7,840 bases of DNA, taken from NCBI GenBank assembly GCA_030614305.1, contig JAUWKH010000070.1, positions 1-7,840 on the forward strand. The letters are read 5' to 3'. Shown here in pieces: positions 1 to 7,766 of this stretch (the stretch's first letter is position 1; every line of letters begins with the position of its first letter). The notes beneath the pieces were generated by a model. It saw nothing but the letters and a program-made list of their open reading frames with translations. It was not told the origin of the DNA and searched no databases. A program made the position numbers and the translations under genes. This DNA is from Bacteroidota bacterium (lineage in GTDB: Bacteria; Bacteroidota; Bacteroidia; Bacteroidales; JADFUO01).

Positions 1-2939
1 ACTGGGTTGATATTGAAAACCCGTACATTACATTTGATAACAAATATATTGAAACGGTTTGGAATTTATTATTCAAACTTTATGAAAAAGGACTGCTTTA
101 CAAAGGATATTCGATACAACCTTATTCTCCTGCTGCAGGAACAGGGTTGAGTTCTCACGAATTGAATTTACCGGGTTGTTACAGGGATGTTAAAGATAAT
201 ACTTTGGTTGCTCAATTTAAAGTAGCAAAAAACGAAAAATCCGAATTTCTTTTTAAAAATATTCATGGTGAATTATTTTTCCTTGCATGGACAACAACAC
301 CCTGGACTTTACCTTCAAACACCGCTTTAGGTGTAGGGAAAAATATAACTTACATTAAAGTAAAAACATATAATCCATATACTTACAAGCCAATCACGGT
401 TATCTTAGCTAAAGATCTTTTAAATAAATATTTTCCTGAAAAAAATGCAGGTTTAATATTTGAAGATTATGAAGAAGGACAAAAAAATATTCCTTTTGAA
501 GTAAGCAATGAGTTTAAAGGTAAAGAACTGGAAGGGATTATGTTTGAGCAACTGCTTCCTTATGCTCAGCCAAAAGATGGTGATGCTTTCAGGGTTTTAA
601 TCGGTGATTTTGTTACCACAGAAGATGGGACAGGTATTGTTCATCTTGCTCCGAGCTTTGGTGCCGACGACTTCATGATAGCAAAAAAATATGGAATAGG
701 TTCTTTGACATTAGTCAATAAGCAAGGAAAATTTACAGAAGAAATGGGTGAGTTTGCAGGACGATATATTAAAAATGAATATGACCCTGATGCTGACCCC
801 GATTCAAAAGAAAATGTTGACATTGACATTATTGTAAAATTAAAAAAAGAAAACAAAGCATTTAAAACCGAAAAATACGAACACTCTTACCCACACTGCT
901 GGAGAACTGACAAACCCATTCTTTACTATCCTTTGGACTCATGGTTTATAAAAACTACTGCTTTTAAAGAAAGAATGATTGAACTTAACAACACTATTAA
1001 CTGGAAACCAAAAGCTACCGGCACAGGTCGTTTTGGTAACTGGCTTGATAATCTTGTTGACTGGAATCTTTCACGTTCACGATTTTGGGGTGTTGCATTG
1101 CCAATTTGGGTTACTGAAGACAGGAAAGAACAAATTTGTATCGGCTCAGCCGAACAAATAAAAGCTGAAATTGAAAAATCCGTTAAAGCCGGATTTATGG
1201 AATCCAATCCTTATGAAAAATTTATTCCCGGTGACCAGTCAAAAGAAAATTACGAAACTTTTGACCTTCATCGTCCTTATGTGGATAAAATTATTCTGGT
1301 ATCGGAAAGCGGTAAAAAAATGTTCCGGGAACCTGATTTGATTGATGTTTGGTTTGATTCGGGTTCAATGCCGTATGCTCAGTTTCATTATCCTTTTGAA
1401 AACCATGAAGAATTTAAAACCAGTTTCCCTGCCGATTTTATTGCAGAAGGTGTTGACCAGACACGCGGCTGGTTTTATACAATGCACGCAATAGCTGTGA
1501 TGCTTTTTGATTCTGTTTCTTATAAAACCTGCGTTTCCAACGGACTTGTTTTGGATAAGAATGGCAATAAAATGTCAAAACGTCTCGGTAATGCTGTTGA
1601 TCCCTTTGCAACCATTAAAAATTTCGGACCTGATGCCCTTCGTTGGTATATGATCACAAATGCACAACCATGGGATAATTTGAAATTTGATATTGAAGGG
1701 ATTACAGAAGTGCAACGAAAATTTTTCAGCACACTTTATAATACGTATGCTTTTTTTGCACTTTATGCAAATATTGACGGGTTTACACATTCCGAAAAAG
1801 AAATTCCCGTAAAAGAACGTCCTGAAATTGATCAATGGATAATATCAGAATTAAATACCTTAATAGAATCCGTTGATGAATATTATAATGATTACGAACC
1901 GACAAAAGCCGGAAGAGCGATACAGGAATTTGTTGATGAGCATTTAAGCAACTGGTATGTTCGTTTATCAAGAAGAAGATTCTGGAAGGGAGATTATTCT
2001 GATGATAAGATCTCTGCATATCAAACATTATATAAATGTCTTGAAACCATTGCACAACTATCATCACCTATAGCTCCTTTCTTTATGGACAGACTGTTTA
2101 TTGACCTGAACAAAGTTACAGGCAGGTTTGATGTTGAATCGGTTCATCTGACGGATTTTCCTTATGCCGACCAAAGATACATTGATAAAAATCTGGAAGA
2201 AAAAATGCAGCTGGCTCAGAAAATTTCATCAATGGTATTGTCGCTGCGTAAAAAAACAAATATTCGCGTTCGCCAACCTTTAAATAAAATCATGATTCCT
2301 GTTCTGGAAAAAAAATTCAGGAAACAGGTTGAGGAAGTTAAAAGCCTTATCCTGTCGGAAGTTAATGTGAAAGAGATTGAATATGTAACCGATGCTTCCG
2401 GGATACTTGTAAAAAAAATCAGGCCTAACTTTAAGTCACTCGGGCCAAAATACGGCAAGCTAATGAAACAAATTGCCGCAACAATTAATCAATTCGGGCA
2501 GAACGAAATAGATAAAATTGAAAACAAAGGAAGAATTTTACTTAATATTAATAATAACAATATTGAAATTTTATCTGATGATGTTGAAATTTTAACTGAA
2601 GATATTCCTGGCTGGTGTGTATCTAATTTGAATAATTTGACTGTGGCTCTTGATATTACAATTACAAAGTCATTAAAAGAAGAAGGAATAGCACGCGAAA
2701 TTGTTAATCGTATCCAGAATATAAGAAAGGAAAAAAACTTTGAAGTTACAGATAAAATTGTAATTCAGATAAAAAAAAACAATGAAATTATTAATGCAAT
2801 TAAAAATAATTTATTATATATTTGTTCAGAAACTTTAGCTGAGTCGTTAAGTCTTGTAAATGAGATTGAAAGCAACGAAAAAGTAAATATTGAATTAACT
2901 GACAACATTAAAATTTTTATCAAAATTGACAAAATATAA
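1..2939 (+). CDS. ileS: Isoleucyl-tRNA synthetase, 5'-truncated by the window edge
   Basis: Cytoplasmic class I aminoacyl-tRNA synthetase that charges tRNA-Ile and edits misactivated valine. The open frame runs in from the edge (first full codon at base 3) with no stop, so the TTG at 147 is internal: the preceding codons read WVDIENPYITFDNKYIET, typical of IleS. Visible length is 978 residues; comparison with the usual ~1,130 aa of Bacteroidota IleS suggests about 150 N-terminal residues, including the HIGH motif, lie outside. Seen: the CP1 editing-domain motifs WTTTPWTLPSN (288-320) and GTGIVHLAPSFGADDF (627-674), WFDSGS (from 1350), DQTRGWFY (from 1455) and the adenylate-binding KMSKR (1569-1583). 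An anticodon-binding domain follows, then a DUF5915-like tail with PNFKSLGPKYGK. No C-terminal Cys4 zinc cluster is present, which fits the eukaryote-like (IleS2-type) branch. The last ~400 bases are especially A/T-rich. Probably heads the transcript continuing into the DksA-like gene. Confidence 0.97.
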   Translation, partial: WVDIENPYITFDNKYIETVWNLLFKLYEKGLLYKGYSIQPYSPAAGTGLSSHELNLPGCYRDVKDNTLVAQFKVAKNEKSEFLFKNIHGELFFLAWTTTPWTLPSNTALGVGKNITYIKVKTYNPYTYKPITVILAKDLLNKYFPEKNAGLIFEDYEEGQKNIPFEVSNEFKGKELEGIMFEQLLPYAQPKDGDAFRVLIGDFVTTEDGTGIVHLAPSFGADDFMIAKKYGIGSLTLVNKQGKFTEEMGEFAGRYIKNEYDPDADPDSKENVDIDIIVKLKKENKAFKTEKYEHSYPHCWRTDKPILYYPLDSWFIKTTAFKERMIELNNTINWKPKATGTGRFGNWLDNLVDWNLSRSRFWGVALPIWVTEDRKEQICIGSAEQIKAEIEKSVKAGFMESNPYEKFIPGDQSKENYETFDLHRPYVDKIILVSESGKKMFREPDLIDVWFDSGSMPYAQFHYPFENHEEFKTSFPADFIAEGVDQTRGWFYTMHAIAVMLFDSVSYKTCVSNGLVLDKNGNKMSKRLGNAVDPFATIKNFGPDALRWYMITNAQPWDNLKFDIEGITEVQRKFFSTLYNTYAFFALYANIDGFTHSEKEIPVKERPEIDQWIISELNTLIESVDEYYNDYEPTKAGRAIQEFVDEHLSNWYVRLSRRRFWKGDYSDDKISAYQTLYKCLETIAQLSSPIAPFFMDRLFIDLNKVTGRFDVESVHLTDFPYADQRYIDKNLEEKMQLAQKISSMVLSLRKKTNIRVRQPLNKIMIPVLEKKFRKQVEEVKSLILSEVNVKEIEYVTDASGILVKKIRPNFKSLGPKYGKLMKQIAATINQFGQNEIDKIENKGRILLNINNNNIEILSDDVEILTEDIPGWCVSNLNNLTVALDITITKSLKEEGIAREIVNRIQNIRKEKNFEVTDKIVIQIKKNNEIINAIKNNLLYICSETLAESLSLVNEIESNEKVNIELTDNIKIFIKIDKI

Positions 2940-2981
2940 TAAATTGGTTTAAAATATGTTTTTATAAAAAAATATAATGCT

Positions 2982-3389
2982 ATGAAAGATCAAGCAATTA
3001 AAGAAGACAGAAAAAAAACCAGGTATTCCGATGAGGAATTACAGGAATTTAAAGAAATAATTCTTGGAAAACTGGCAAAAGCGAAAAGTGACCTTAAAAT
3101 GCTTATTGATGCATATACAAATAATAATGAGCATGGCACGAATGATACTTCTCCAACATTTAAAGTTTTAGAAGAAGGATATCAGGTTTTATCAAAAGAA
3201 GAAAACAGCAAACTGGCAGCACGTCAGCAAAAGTTCATCAACAATCTTGAAAATGCATTGATCAGGATTGAAAACCAAACTTACGGTATTTGCAGGGCAA
3301 CCGGTAAGCTAATTTCTAAAGAAAGGCTCAAAAGTGTTCCGCATGCTACTTTAAGCATTGATGCGAAATTAAAGCAATATCAAAGATAA
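2982..3389 (+). CDS. DksA/TraR-family protein with degenerate zinc site
   Basis: 135-aa protein with the layout of DksA/TraR regulators, which bind in the RNA polymerase secondary channel. Residues about 15-45 and 65-98 are charged helices that would form the coiled coil. The C-terminal part, from YGICRATGKLI (101-111) to HATLSIDAK (121-129), aligns with the DksA zinc finger. Only the first of four zinc ligands survives (Cys104); the other positions are Thr107, Ser125 and Ala128. An ungapped alignment anchored on Cys104 places Lys61, Glu64 and Gly66 where E. coli DksA has the coiled-coil-tip residues D71, D74 and A76, so the tip signature is also absent. Similar Cys-poor relatives occur in Bacteroidota, often between ileS and lspA as here. 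The ATG is 42 bp after ileS and lspA follows after 21 bp, suggesting co-transcription. Family membership is secure; a ppGpp-linked role like that of E. coli DksA is not established. Confidence 0.88.
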   Translation: MKDQAIKEDRKKTRYSDEELQEFKEIILGKLAKAKSDLKMLIDAYTNNNEHGTNDTSPTFKVLEEGYQVLSKEENSKLAARQQKFINNLENALIRIENQTYGICRATGKLISKERLKSVPHATLSIDAKLKQYQR

Positions 3390-3410
3390 TATATCGTTTC
3401 CCAAAAAATT

Positions 3411-4016
3411 TTGAAAAAATCTTTAATAATAATATTCCTGATTATACTTGTTGATCAGGTTTTAAAATTTTGGATTAAAACCCACATGTATATTGGTGAA
3501 GAATATCATGTGCTTGGTAATTGGTTTCTAATTCATTTCACTGAAAATTACGGAATGGCTTTCGGTATTCAGCTTGCAGGGGGATTCGGTAAACTATTTT
3601 TAAGTATTTTCAGGATTTTGGCTGTCGGAGCAATAGGATATTATTTGTTTACACTTATCGCGAAAAAAGCCAATACCGGATTAATCATAAGTATTTCCCT
3701 GATTTTCGCAGGTGCATTCGGAAATATTATTGACAGTGCTTTTTATGGATTAATCTTTAGCGAAAGCGGCTATTATTTTAATCAAATTGCAACTTTATTT
3801 CCCGAAAGCGGCGGATATAGCTCATTTTTGCATGGAAAAGTTGTTGACATGTTTTATTTCCCGATTATCAAGGGGCATTTTCCTGATTGGTTTCCTTTTT
3901 GGGCTAATGAAACTTTTATTTTTTTCCGTCCCGTTTTTAATATTGCCGATTCATCAATCACGGTAGGAGTGTTTTCTTTGATACTTTTTCAAAAAAAACT
4001 TTTCAAAAAAAAATAA
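3411..4016 (+). CDS. lspA: Lipoprotein signal peptidase (signal peptidase II)
   Basis: Inner-membrane aspartyl peptidase that removes signal peptides from prolipoproteins after diacylglyceryl transfer to the lipobox cysteine. The 201-aa product begins MKKSLIIIFLIILVDQVLKFW, a first membrane segment with the conserved Asp15. ENYGMAFG (45-52), a second hydrophobic segment (about 61-84), a third ending in GNIID (about 91-108), and the catalytic aspartates Asp146 in VVDMFYF and Asp180 in FNIAD follow. The catalytic pair is 34 residues apart against 18 in E. coli, owing to an aromatic-rich insertion (about 151-172) that makes the protein longer than the usual ~165 aa; Bacteroidota LspA is often this long. 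The start is TTG: no ATG fits between the in-frame stop of the preceding gene (3387-3389) and the first membrane helix, and the N-terminus from this TTG is family-typical. No clear ribosome binding site is seen. The two minus-strand lipoproteins in this window are expected substrates. Confidence 0.95.
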   Translation: MKKSLIIIFLIILVDQVLKFWIKTHMYIGEEYHVLGNWFLIHFTENYGMAFGIQLAGGFGKLFLSIFRILAVGAIGYYLFTLIAKKANTGLIISISLIFAGAFGNIIDSAFYGLIFSESGYYFNQIATLFPESGGYSSFLHGKVVDMFYFPIIKGHFPDWFPFWANETFIFFRPVFNIADSSITVGVFSLILFQKKLFKKK

Positions 4017-4080
4017 AATTTCAAAACTCCTGACCCACTACAAACTGAAACCTTTGCAAGGCGAAAGATTTTATTTCAGA

Positions 4081-4113
4081 TTGAGGCAAAATCCGATTTT
4101 ATTTTTATATTTG
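4081..4113 (+). promoter_or_regulatory. Candidate promoter for atpD-atpC
   Basis: TATATTTG at 4106-4113 matches the Bacteroidota -7 box TAnnTTTG exactly, and TTG at 4081-4083 lies 22 bp upstream as a -33 element. Transcription would start near 4120, about 20 bases before the atpD ATG. The 125-bp gap between lspA and atpD (4017-4141) holds no other convincing element and no ORF, so this is the best candidate for separating the ATP synthase transcript from the lspA transcript. It is a motif match only, and such short A/T-rich matches can arise by chance. Confidence 0.5.
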
Positions 4114-4126
4114 CATTCAAATCTAA

Positions 4127-5653
<1,527 letters not shown>

Positions 5654-5670
5654 AAAAGCAAATTGCAAAT

Positions 5671-5689
5671 TTAACATGAACAATGTTAA
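5671..5689 (+). other. Perfect hairpin in the atpD-atpC gap
   Basis: TTAACAT (5671-5677) and ATGTTAA (5683-5689) are perfect inverted repeats of 7 bp around a 5-base loop, GAACA. The hairpin sits 17 bases after the atpD stop and 22 bases before the atpC start. No T-run follows it, so an intrinsic terminator is unlikely. It could be an RNA element that stabilises or processes the message or tunes atpC translation, or a binding site for a dimeric protein. A smaller palindrome, GCAAATTGC, lies just upstream at 5658-5666. Confidence 0.4.
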
Positions 5690-5711
5690 TTGATAAGAAA
5701 ATACAGTAAAA

Positions 5712-5948
5712 ATGTATCTTGAAATAATAACACCTGACAAAACTGTATTTACAGGAGAAGTGGAATTAATTCAGCTTCCGGGTATTGACGGCTCTTTTGA
5801 GATATTAAATTATCATGCCCCACTAATATCCGTTTTAAAAAAAGGAAAAATCAAGATAATAAAAAAGGATAAAAACTTACATTATTTTGAAATAAACGGA
5901 GGGATTATTGAAGTTCTTGAAAATAAAGTGTTGATTTTAGCCGAATGA
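5712..5948 (+). CDS. atpC: F1Fo ATP synthase subunit epsilon, short form
   Basis: Central-stalk subunit that joins gamma to the c-ring and in many bacteria restrains ATP hydrolysis. The 78-aa product contains the whole N-terminal beta-sandwich: MYLEIITPDKTVFTGEVE, then the conserved PGIDGSFEILNYHAPLIS region (about 24-40), the KGKIKI strand (44-49) and the GGIIEVLENKVLILAE ending. It stops where the C-terminal two-helix hairpin would begin; E. coli epsilon is about 139 aa. Short epsilons are known in Bacteroidota and Chlorobi, and the ORF ends cleanly at a conserved boundary, so this is a natural short form and not a pseudogene. Without the hairpin, the insertion-type autoinhibition described for E. 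coli epsilon cannot operate. The ATG is the first sensible start after atpD, 58 bp downstream, and the pair is probably co-transcribed. Confidence 0.93.
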   Translation: MYLEIITPDKTVFTGEVELIQLPGIDGSFEILNYHAPLISVLKKGKIKIIKKDKNLHYFEINGGIIEVLENKVLILAE

Positions 5949-5995
5949 ATCATCTTCTTTTAAAAAAAAAGAATCAACATTTTATTTGAATTTTA

Positions 5996-6026
5996 TTGAC
6001 TTTATCAATGTCAGTTATTATATTTG
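5996..6026 (+). promoter_or_regulatory. Candidate promoter of the 108-aa gene
   Basis: TTG (5996-5998) and TATATTTG (6019-6026) are separated by 20 bp, a close match to the Bacteroidota primary-sigma pattern TTG / TAnnTTTG. Transcription would start near 6033, about 9 bases before the ATG at 6042. The -7 octamer is identical to the one proposed ahead of atpD. Its position decides the gene start: an in-frame TTG at 6024 lies inside the -7 box and so could not be in this transcript. Confidence 0.55.
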
Positions 6027-6041
6027 AAAAAAATAAAAATT

Positions 6042-6368
6042 ATGGCAAATATTTTTAGAATTATTGGTTCAATTTTTAAGAAAAAAAGACCATTAGACAA
6101 TGTTATTTACGAAGTTAGCGGAACGCCAAGCGGGTATAATGTAACTTATACCGAAGAAAGTAAACAAACCATTCAAAACCCTGATGTGCCTGACGGCTGG
6201 AAATATTCGTATAAGGGCAAACCCGGTGACTATTTTTATTTCTCAGCACAATCAAATAATAAAAATGCAACAGTAAATGTAAAAATTTACCAGCATGGTG
6301 AGGTGTTTAAAGAAGCATCTAATTCAGGAGATTTTGTATTAGCAACTGTTTCAGGTAGATTAAAGTAA
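6042..6368 (+). CDS. Small MmpS-like beta-domain protein, function unknown
   Basis: 108-aa protein I cannot name with certainty. The N-terminus MANIFRIIGSIFKKKRPL is not a lipoprotein or Sec signal: it is a short amphipathic stretch followed by KKKR. Residues about 22-108 alternate hydrophobic and polar residues as beta strands do: IYEVSGT (22-28), YNVTYT (32-37), WKYSY (53-57), DYFYFSAQS (63-71), TVNVKIYQHGEVFKEA (77-92) and DFVLATVSG (97-105). This order (YEVxG, VTYT, an internal Trp, FSAQ, a KIYxxG turn, SGxFVxAT) resembles the small beta-sandwich domain of MmpS-like proteins, which usually sits behind a membrane anchor; that assignment is inference. No catalytic residues or cysteines stand out. 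The ATG at 6042 is preferred to an in-frame TTG at 6024, which overlaps the putative promoter. The gene is 93 bp after atpC, has its own candidate promoter, and faces the minus-strand TPR gene with a 12-bp gap. Coding status is well supported. Confidence 0.72.
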   Translation: MANIFRIIGSIFKKKRPLDNVIYEVSGTPSGYNVTYTEESKQTIQNPDVPDGWKYSYKGKPGDYFYFSAQSNNKNATVNVKIYQHGEVFKEASNSGDFVLATVSGRLK

Positions 6369-6380
6369 TAATTTATCAAA

Positions 6381-7175
6381 TTATTTACAGTAATGTGAGA
6401 GTGCTACATCAGCGTTCGGCGCACCGAGTTCTTTTGCTTTTTCCCAATCCGAACATGCTTCTTCTTTCTTTCCAAGATAAAAGTTTGCAATCCCCCTGTT
6501 AAAATATGCATCAAATTTTTTAGGCATTAATTTTATAGCTTCATTAAGATCGGAAAGAGCACTTTCATAATTTCCTAACTGACCTTCAACAGTACCCCTG
6601 TTATAATATGCCATCCCATAGCTGGGATTTATTTCTATTGCTTTGTCATAATATTCAATTGACTTATAGTAATCTTCAAGAAAAAAATTGCTTAAACCAC
6701 AATATAACAATGAGGTTGTATCTTTGGGATTTAACTCAACCGCTTTTTCAAAATATGTTAATGCCTCTGAAAATTTATTTAAATTATAATTTCCAAATCC
6801 AAGATTATAATAGGCTTTTGAATGCGTCGGATTAATTTTTACGACTGTTTTAAAATCTTCTATCCCGTCCTCAAAATTTTTAGCTTGATAATTAGCAACA
6901 CCATTATCAAAGGCCTTTTTTGCCTGCATATTAGTTTCAATTGTTGAAGGAGACCCGGAATTTTCTTTTTCTAATCTTGTTACCGAAACAACTCTGGGTT
7001 GTATAATAATTTTGGAAGACTCATCCCCATTAACGGATTGAGTAATTTTAGTTGAATCCGTTAGTTCAATGTCAGGATTATTAAATTCAATATTAGTTTT
7101 GTTTTCCTTATCTTTTTTTTGCGAACAGGAAAATAGTACCAGAACGGTAAATAAAGAAAATGCTAATTTTTTCAT
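6381..7175 (-). CDS. Lipoprotein with five tetratricopeptide repeats
   Basis: 264-aa putative lipoprotein. Residues 1-16 form a signal peptide (MKKLAFSLFTVLVLFS) with lipobox LFSC and lipidation site Cys17. A low-complexity polar linker (about 18-83) follows. Then come five contiguous TPRs with an exact 34-residue period: 85-118, 119-152, 153-186, 187-220 and 221-254, each with the Gly at position 8 and four with Pro near position 32 (INP, LNP, INP, LMP). TPR arrays are protein-binding scaffolds; no enzymatic domain is present. After Cys17 comes SQKKDKEN, a Lys/acidic-rich stretch reminiscent of the lipoprotein export signal described in some Bacteroidota, so surface exposure is possible but unproven. 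The ATG at 7175 is preferred to the TTG directly before it at 7178. It begins 8 bp after the stop of the SnoaL-like lipoprotein gene, so the two are almost certainly one operon. The partner of the TPRs is unknown. Confidence 0.9.
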   Translation of the reverse strand: MKKLAFSLFTVLVLFSCSQKKDKENKTNIEFNNPDIELTDSTKITQSVNGDESSKIIIQPRVVSVTRLEKENSGSPSTIETNMQAKKAFDNGVANYQAKNFEDGIEDFKTVVKINPTHSKAYYNLGFGNYNLNKFSEALTYFEKAVELNPKDTTSLLYCGLSNFFLEDYYKSIEYYDKAIEINPSYGMAYYNRGTVEGQLGNYESALSDLNEAIKLMPKKFDAYFNRGIANFYLGKKEEACSDWEKAKELGAPNADVALSHYCK

Positions 7176-7183
7176 CAATAATT

Positions 7184-7690
7184 TTATTTTTTTGTTTCTT
7201 CTATTTCAACTGATACAGGAATAGATAAATGTCCCTGGACAATTTCCCAGTTGCCCCCCCTTTTTTCTAGAATACCCGTAAATCTTATTCCTTCAAAACT
7301 ATGTGCTTCATCATTATAACTGAAATTATAATTTAATAGTTCTGAAAACCATGCAGTATTTCCTGTCTCATTAATTTTAATAATTTGATCACTTACAGCA
7401 ATATAAGTGCCTGTAAATTCCTTAAATTGATTTTTTATGGCTTTATTAATTGCTTCCCATCCAACGAGTTTTTCATCGCTGTTAGTACCAATTAAAACAA
7501 TATCTTCATCTGATGACCAAATTTTTTCAATTAAGCTTAAATCCTGATTTTCATTTGCAATTACATATTGATCAAGTATGTTTTCAATATTTGCTAATTC
7601 ATCTGCTGGATTTACAGGTTGTTTTGCCTCCTTGCAACTACTCAGTCCTATAAAAACAAAAGCAAAAAATAATACAATAATTTTTTTCAT
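7184..7690 (-). CDS. SnoaL/NTF2-like (DUF4440-type) lipoprotein
   Basis: 168-aa putative lipoprotein. Residues 1-18 are a signal peptide ending in lipobox LSSC, with lipidation at Cys19. The rest fits the NTF2-like alpha+beta barrel, SnoaL_3/DUF4440 type: a first helix IENILDQYVIANENQDLSLI (35-54), DEDIVLIGTN (61-70), EKLVGWEAINKAI (73-85), then strands TAWFSELLNYNFS (112-124), FEGIRFTGILEKRGGNWEI (132-150) and VQGHLSIP (151-158). The GxRxTxxLxK...W.IVxxHxSxP ending is characteristic. Such domains bind small ligands or act as accessory proteins; no specific substrate can be read here. An A6G7 tract on the coding strand at 7266-7254 encodes Lys143-Gly146. First gene of a two-gene operon with the TPR lipoprotein 8 bp downstream. 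No ATG lies further upstream in a plausible position, and the N-terminus is a complete signal peptide, so the start is reliable. Confidence 0.85.
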   Translation of the reverse strand: MKKIIVLFFAFVFIGLSSCKEAKQPVNPADELANIENILDQYVIANENQDLSLIEKIWSSDEDIVLIGTNSDEKLVGWEAINKAIKNQFKEFTGTYIAVSDQIIKINETGNTAWFSELLNYNFSYNDEAHSFEGIRFTGILEKRGGNWEIVQGHLSIPVSVEIEETKK

Positions 7691-7766
7691 AGCTGGTATT
7701 TTTTTATGGTTTCATTGATTAATATTTTTATATGCACTATTATCAATAAGAGTTTAACTGTTTTCA

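Noticed and set aside
147..149. TTG at 147 as the start of ileS
   Set aside because: The frame is open upstream to the window edge and encodes typical IleS residues (WVDIENPYITFDNKYIET), so the gene starts outside the window.
2944..2978. TTG and TATAAT ahead of the DksA-like gene as a promoter
   Set aside because: TATAAT ends 3 bases before the ATG, so transcription would start inside the gene. TATGTTTT nearby misses the last base of the -7 consensus. Read-through from ileS is simpler.
3981..4016. Repeated CTTTTTCAAAAAAAA / CTTTTCAAAAAAAAA at the lspA 3' end as a functional repeat
   Set aside because: It encodes the Lys-rich C-terminus (FQKKLFKKK), a usual positive-inside tail of the last membrane helix, and needs no further explanation.
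4088..4100. AAAAT-CCG-ATTTT hairpin followed by T-rich sequence as the lspA terminator
   Set aside because: A 5-bp A-T stem with a 3-base loop is too weak to support. It also falls inside the spacer of the proposed atpD promoter.
5955..5973. TTCTTTT / AAAAGAA inverted repeat after atpC as an intrinsic terminator
   Set aside because: The stem is seven mostly A-T pairs with an all-A loop and no T-run follows. It arises easily from a T-run beside an A-run.
7176..7178. TTG at 7178 as the start of the TPR lipoprotein
   Set aside because: An ATG follows immediately at 7175 and gives a standard MKK signal-peptide start, so the ATG is preferred.
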